From assembly GCA_900553125.1 (NCBI GenBank), contig USCB01000030.1, forward strand, positions 1 to 14,691: DNA of 14,691 nucleotides. The letters run 5' to 3'. This document shows positions 14,324 to 14,691 of this stretch, piece after piece (the first letter of the stretch is position 1; the number at the start of each line of letters is the position of its first letter). The notes beneath the pieces were generated by a model. The model was not told the DNA's origin, did no database searches, and was given only the letters and a program-made list of their open reading frames with translations. The DNA is from an uncultured Clostridium sp. (lineage in GTDB: Bacteria; Bacillota; Clostridia; TANB77; CAG-508). A program made the position numbers and the translations under genes.

Positions 14324-14352
14324 TTGAAAATAGGCGCAGACTATGTTATATT
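14324..14352 (+). promoter_or_regulatory. Promoter of the prepilin-like gene
   Basis: TTGAAA (14324-14329), 17-bp spacer, TATATT (14347-14352). The imperfect boxes fit a promoter needing an activator at the upstream repeats. The leader would be about 50 bases. Confidence 0.6.
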
Positions 14353-14408
14353 AATTACAGGATGTAGCATGTGTTTTTGTTGCATGAGATACGAAAGGAT
14401 GAAATGAT

Positions 14409-14691
14409 ATGTTGAAAAATAGAATTAGGAAAAGAAAAGGAATAACATTGATCGCACTAGTAGTAACTGTGATTGTTTTATTAGTATTAGCAGGTGTGAG
14501 TATTAGCATGTTAACAGGGCAAAATGGAATATTAACAAGAGTGGCAGAATCAAAAGTAAAAACAGAAAAGGCAGAAAAGCAAGAAAATGCAAGGATGCAA
14601 GGGTATGAAGATGCAGTGAGGGAATATACAGACGGGTTACCAAAAACAGATTATACAAAACCATATTTACCAAGTGATGAATTTTCAAAAA
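14409..14691 (+). CDS. Prepilin-like (type IV pilin N-terminus) protein, partial
   Basis: Open to the window end: 94 codons seen. The start MLKNRIRKRKG is a short basic leader ending in Gly, followed by ITLIALVVTVIVLLVLAGVS, the N-methylated hydrophobic helix type of pilins and pseudopilins, then SMLTGQNGILTRVAESK and a lysine/glutamate-rich helix. A prepilin peptidase should cut after the glycine at residue 11. The position +5 residue, normally Glu, is Ala. Similar leaders precede diverse surface proteins in gut Clostridia, so the unseen C-terminal part decides function. GAAAGGA at 14393-14399 lies 9 bases before the ATG. The upstream repeat array suggests signal-dependent expression. Confidence 0.75.
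   Translation, partial: MLKNRIRKRKGITLIALVVTVIVLLVLAGVSISMLTGQNGILTRVAESKVKTEKAEKQENARMQGYEDAVREYTDGLPKTDYTKPYLPSDEFSK

Overview
The window is AT-rich DNA from a Clostridia-type Firmicute, probably an endospore former. The supporting evidence is a full-length SigH-type sporulation sigma factor, strong AGGAGG-like ribosome binding sites, consensus sigma-A promoters almost all with a 17-bp spacer, Spo0A-box-like heptamers, a MutS2-Smr protein, and a prepilin-like surface-protein leader of the sort found in gut Clostridia. All genes are chromosomal housekeeping or cell-surface genes. I see no transposase, phage gene, CRISPR array, rRNA or tRNA.

Layout. A perfect 48-bp palindrome (1-48) precedes the promoter and gene for class II fructose-bisphosphate aldolase (115-1044), which ends at a hairpin terminator. 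smpB lies on the minus strand (1103-1568) and is broken by one extra base. It shares a divergent promoter region with a plus-strand run: DUF5662 protein, transketolase C-terminal half (no N-terminal half visible), dUTPase, a multi-spanning GT-C-like membrane protein, glutamate racemase, sigH, an HD-domain hydrolase overlapping sigH by 4 bases, and an archaeal/eukaryotic-looking histidyl-tRNA synthetase (to 9054). A minus-strand block follows: a small XRE regulator split by a frameshift (9115-9380) and mutS2 (9572-11941). Divergent from mutS2 is a DUF2207 membrane protein (12160-14175, glycine-rich tail out of frame). After a strong terminator the window ends inside a prepilin-like gene (14409 onward).

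The most interesting structure lies between the genes. (1) A family of long palindromes built on GGGGACGGTTCTTTT occurs at 1-48, 5572-5623, 9060-9110 and 9518-9569, with a divergent direct-repeat relative at 7693-7744. The outer arms differ between copies yet stay self-complementary within each copy. (2) A perfect consensus promoter (9488-9516) lies just downstream of tandem Spo0A-box-like heptamers and fires into one palindrome and then antisense to mutS2; no gene follows it. (3) Four TTACA repeats exactly 11 bp apart precede the promoter of the terminal prepilin-like gene and look like an OmpR/PhoB-family operator.

Three genes (smpB, the XRE regulator, the DUF2207 tail) carry small indels. 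This suggests either real decay or base errors in the assembly, and raw reads would decide.
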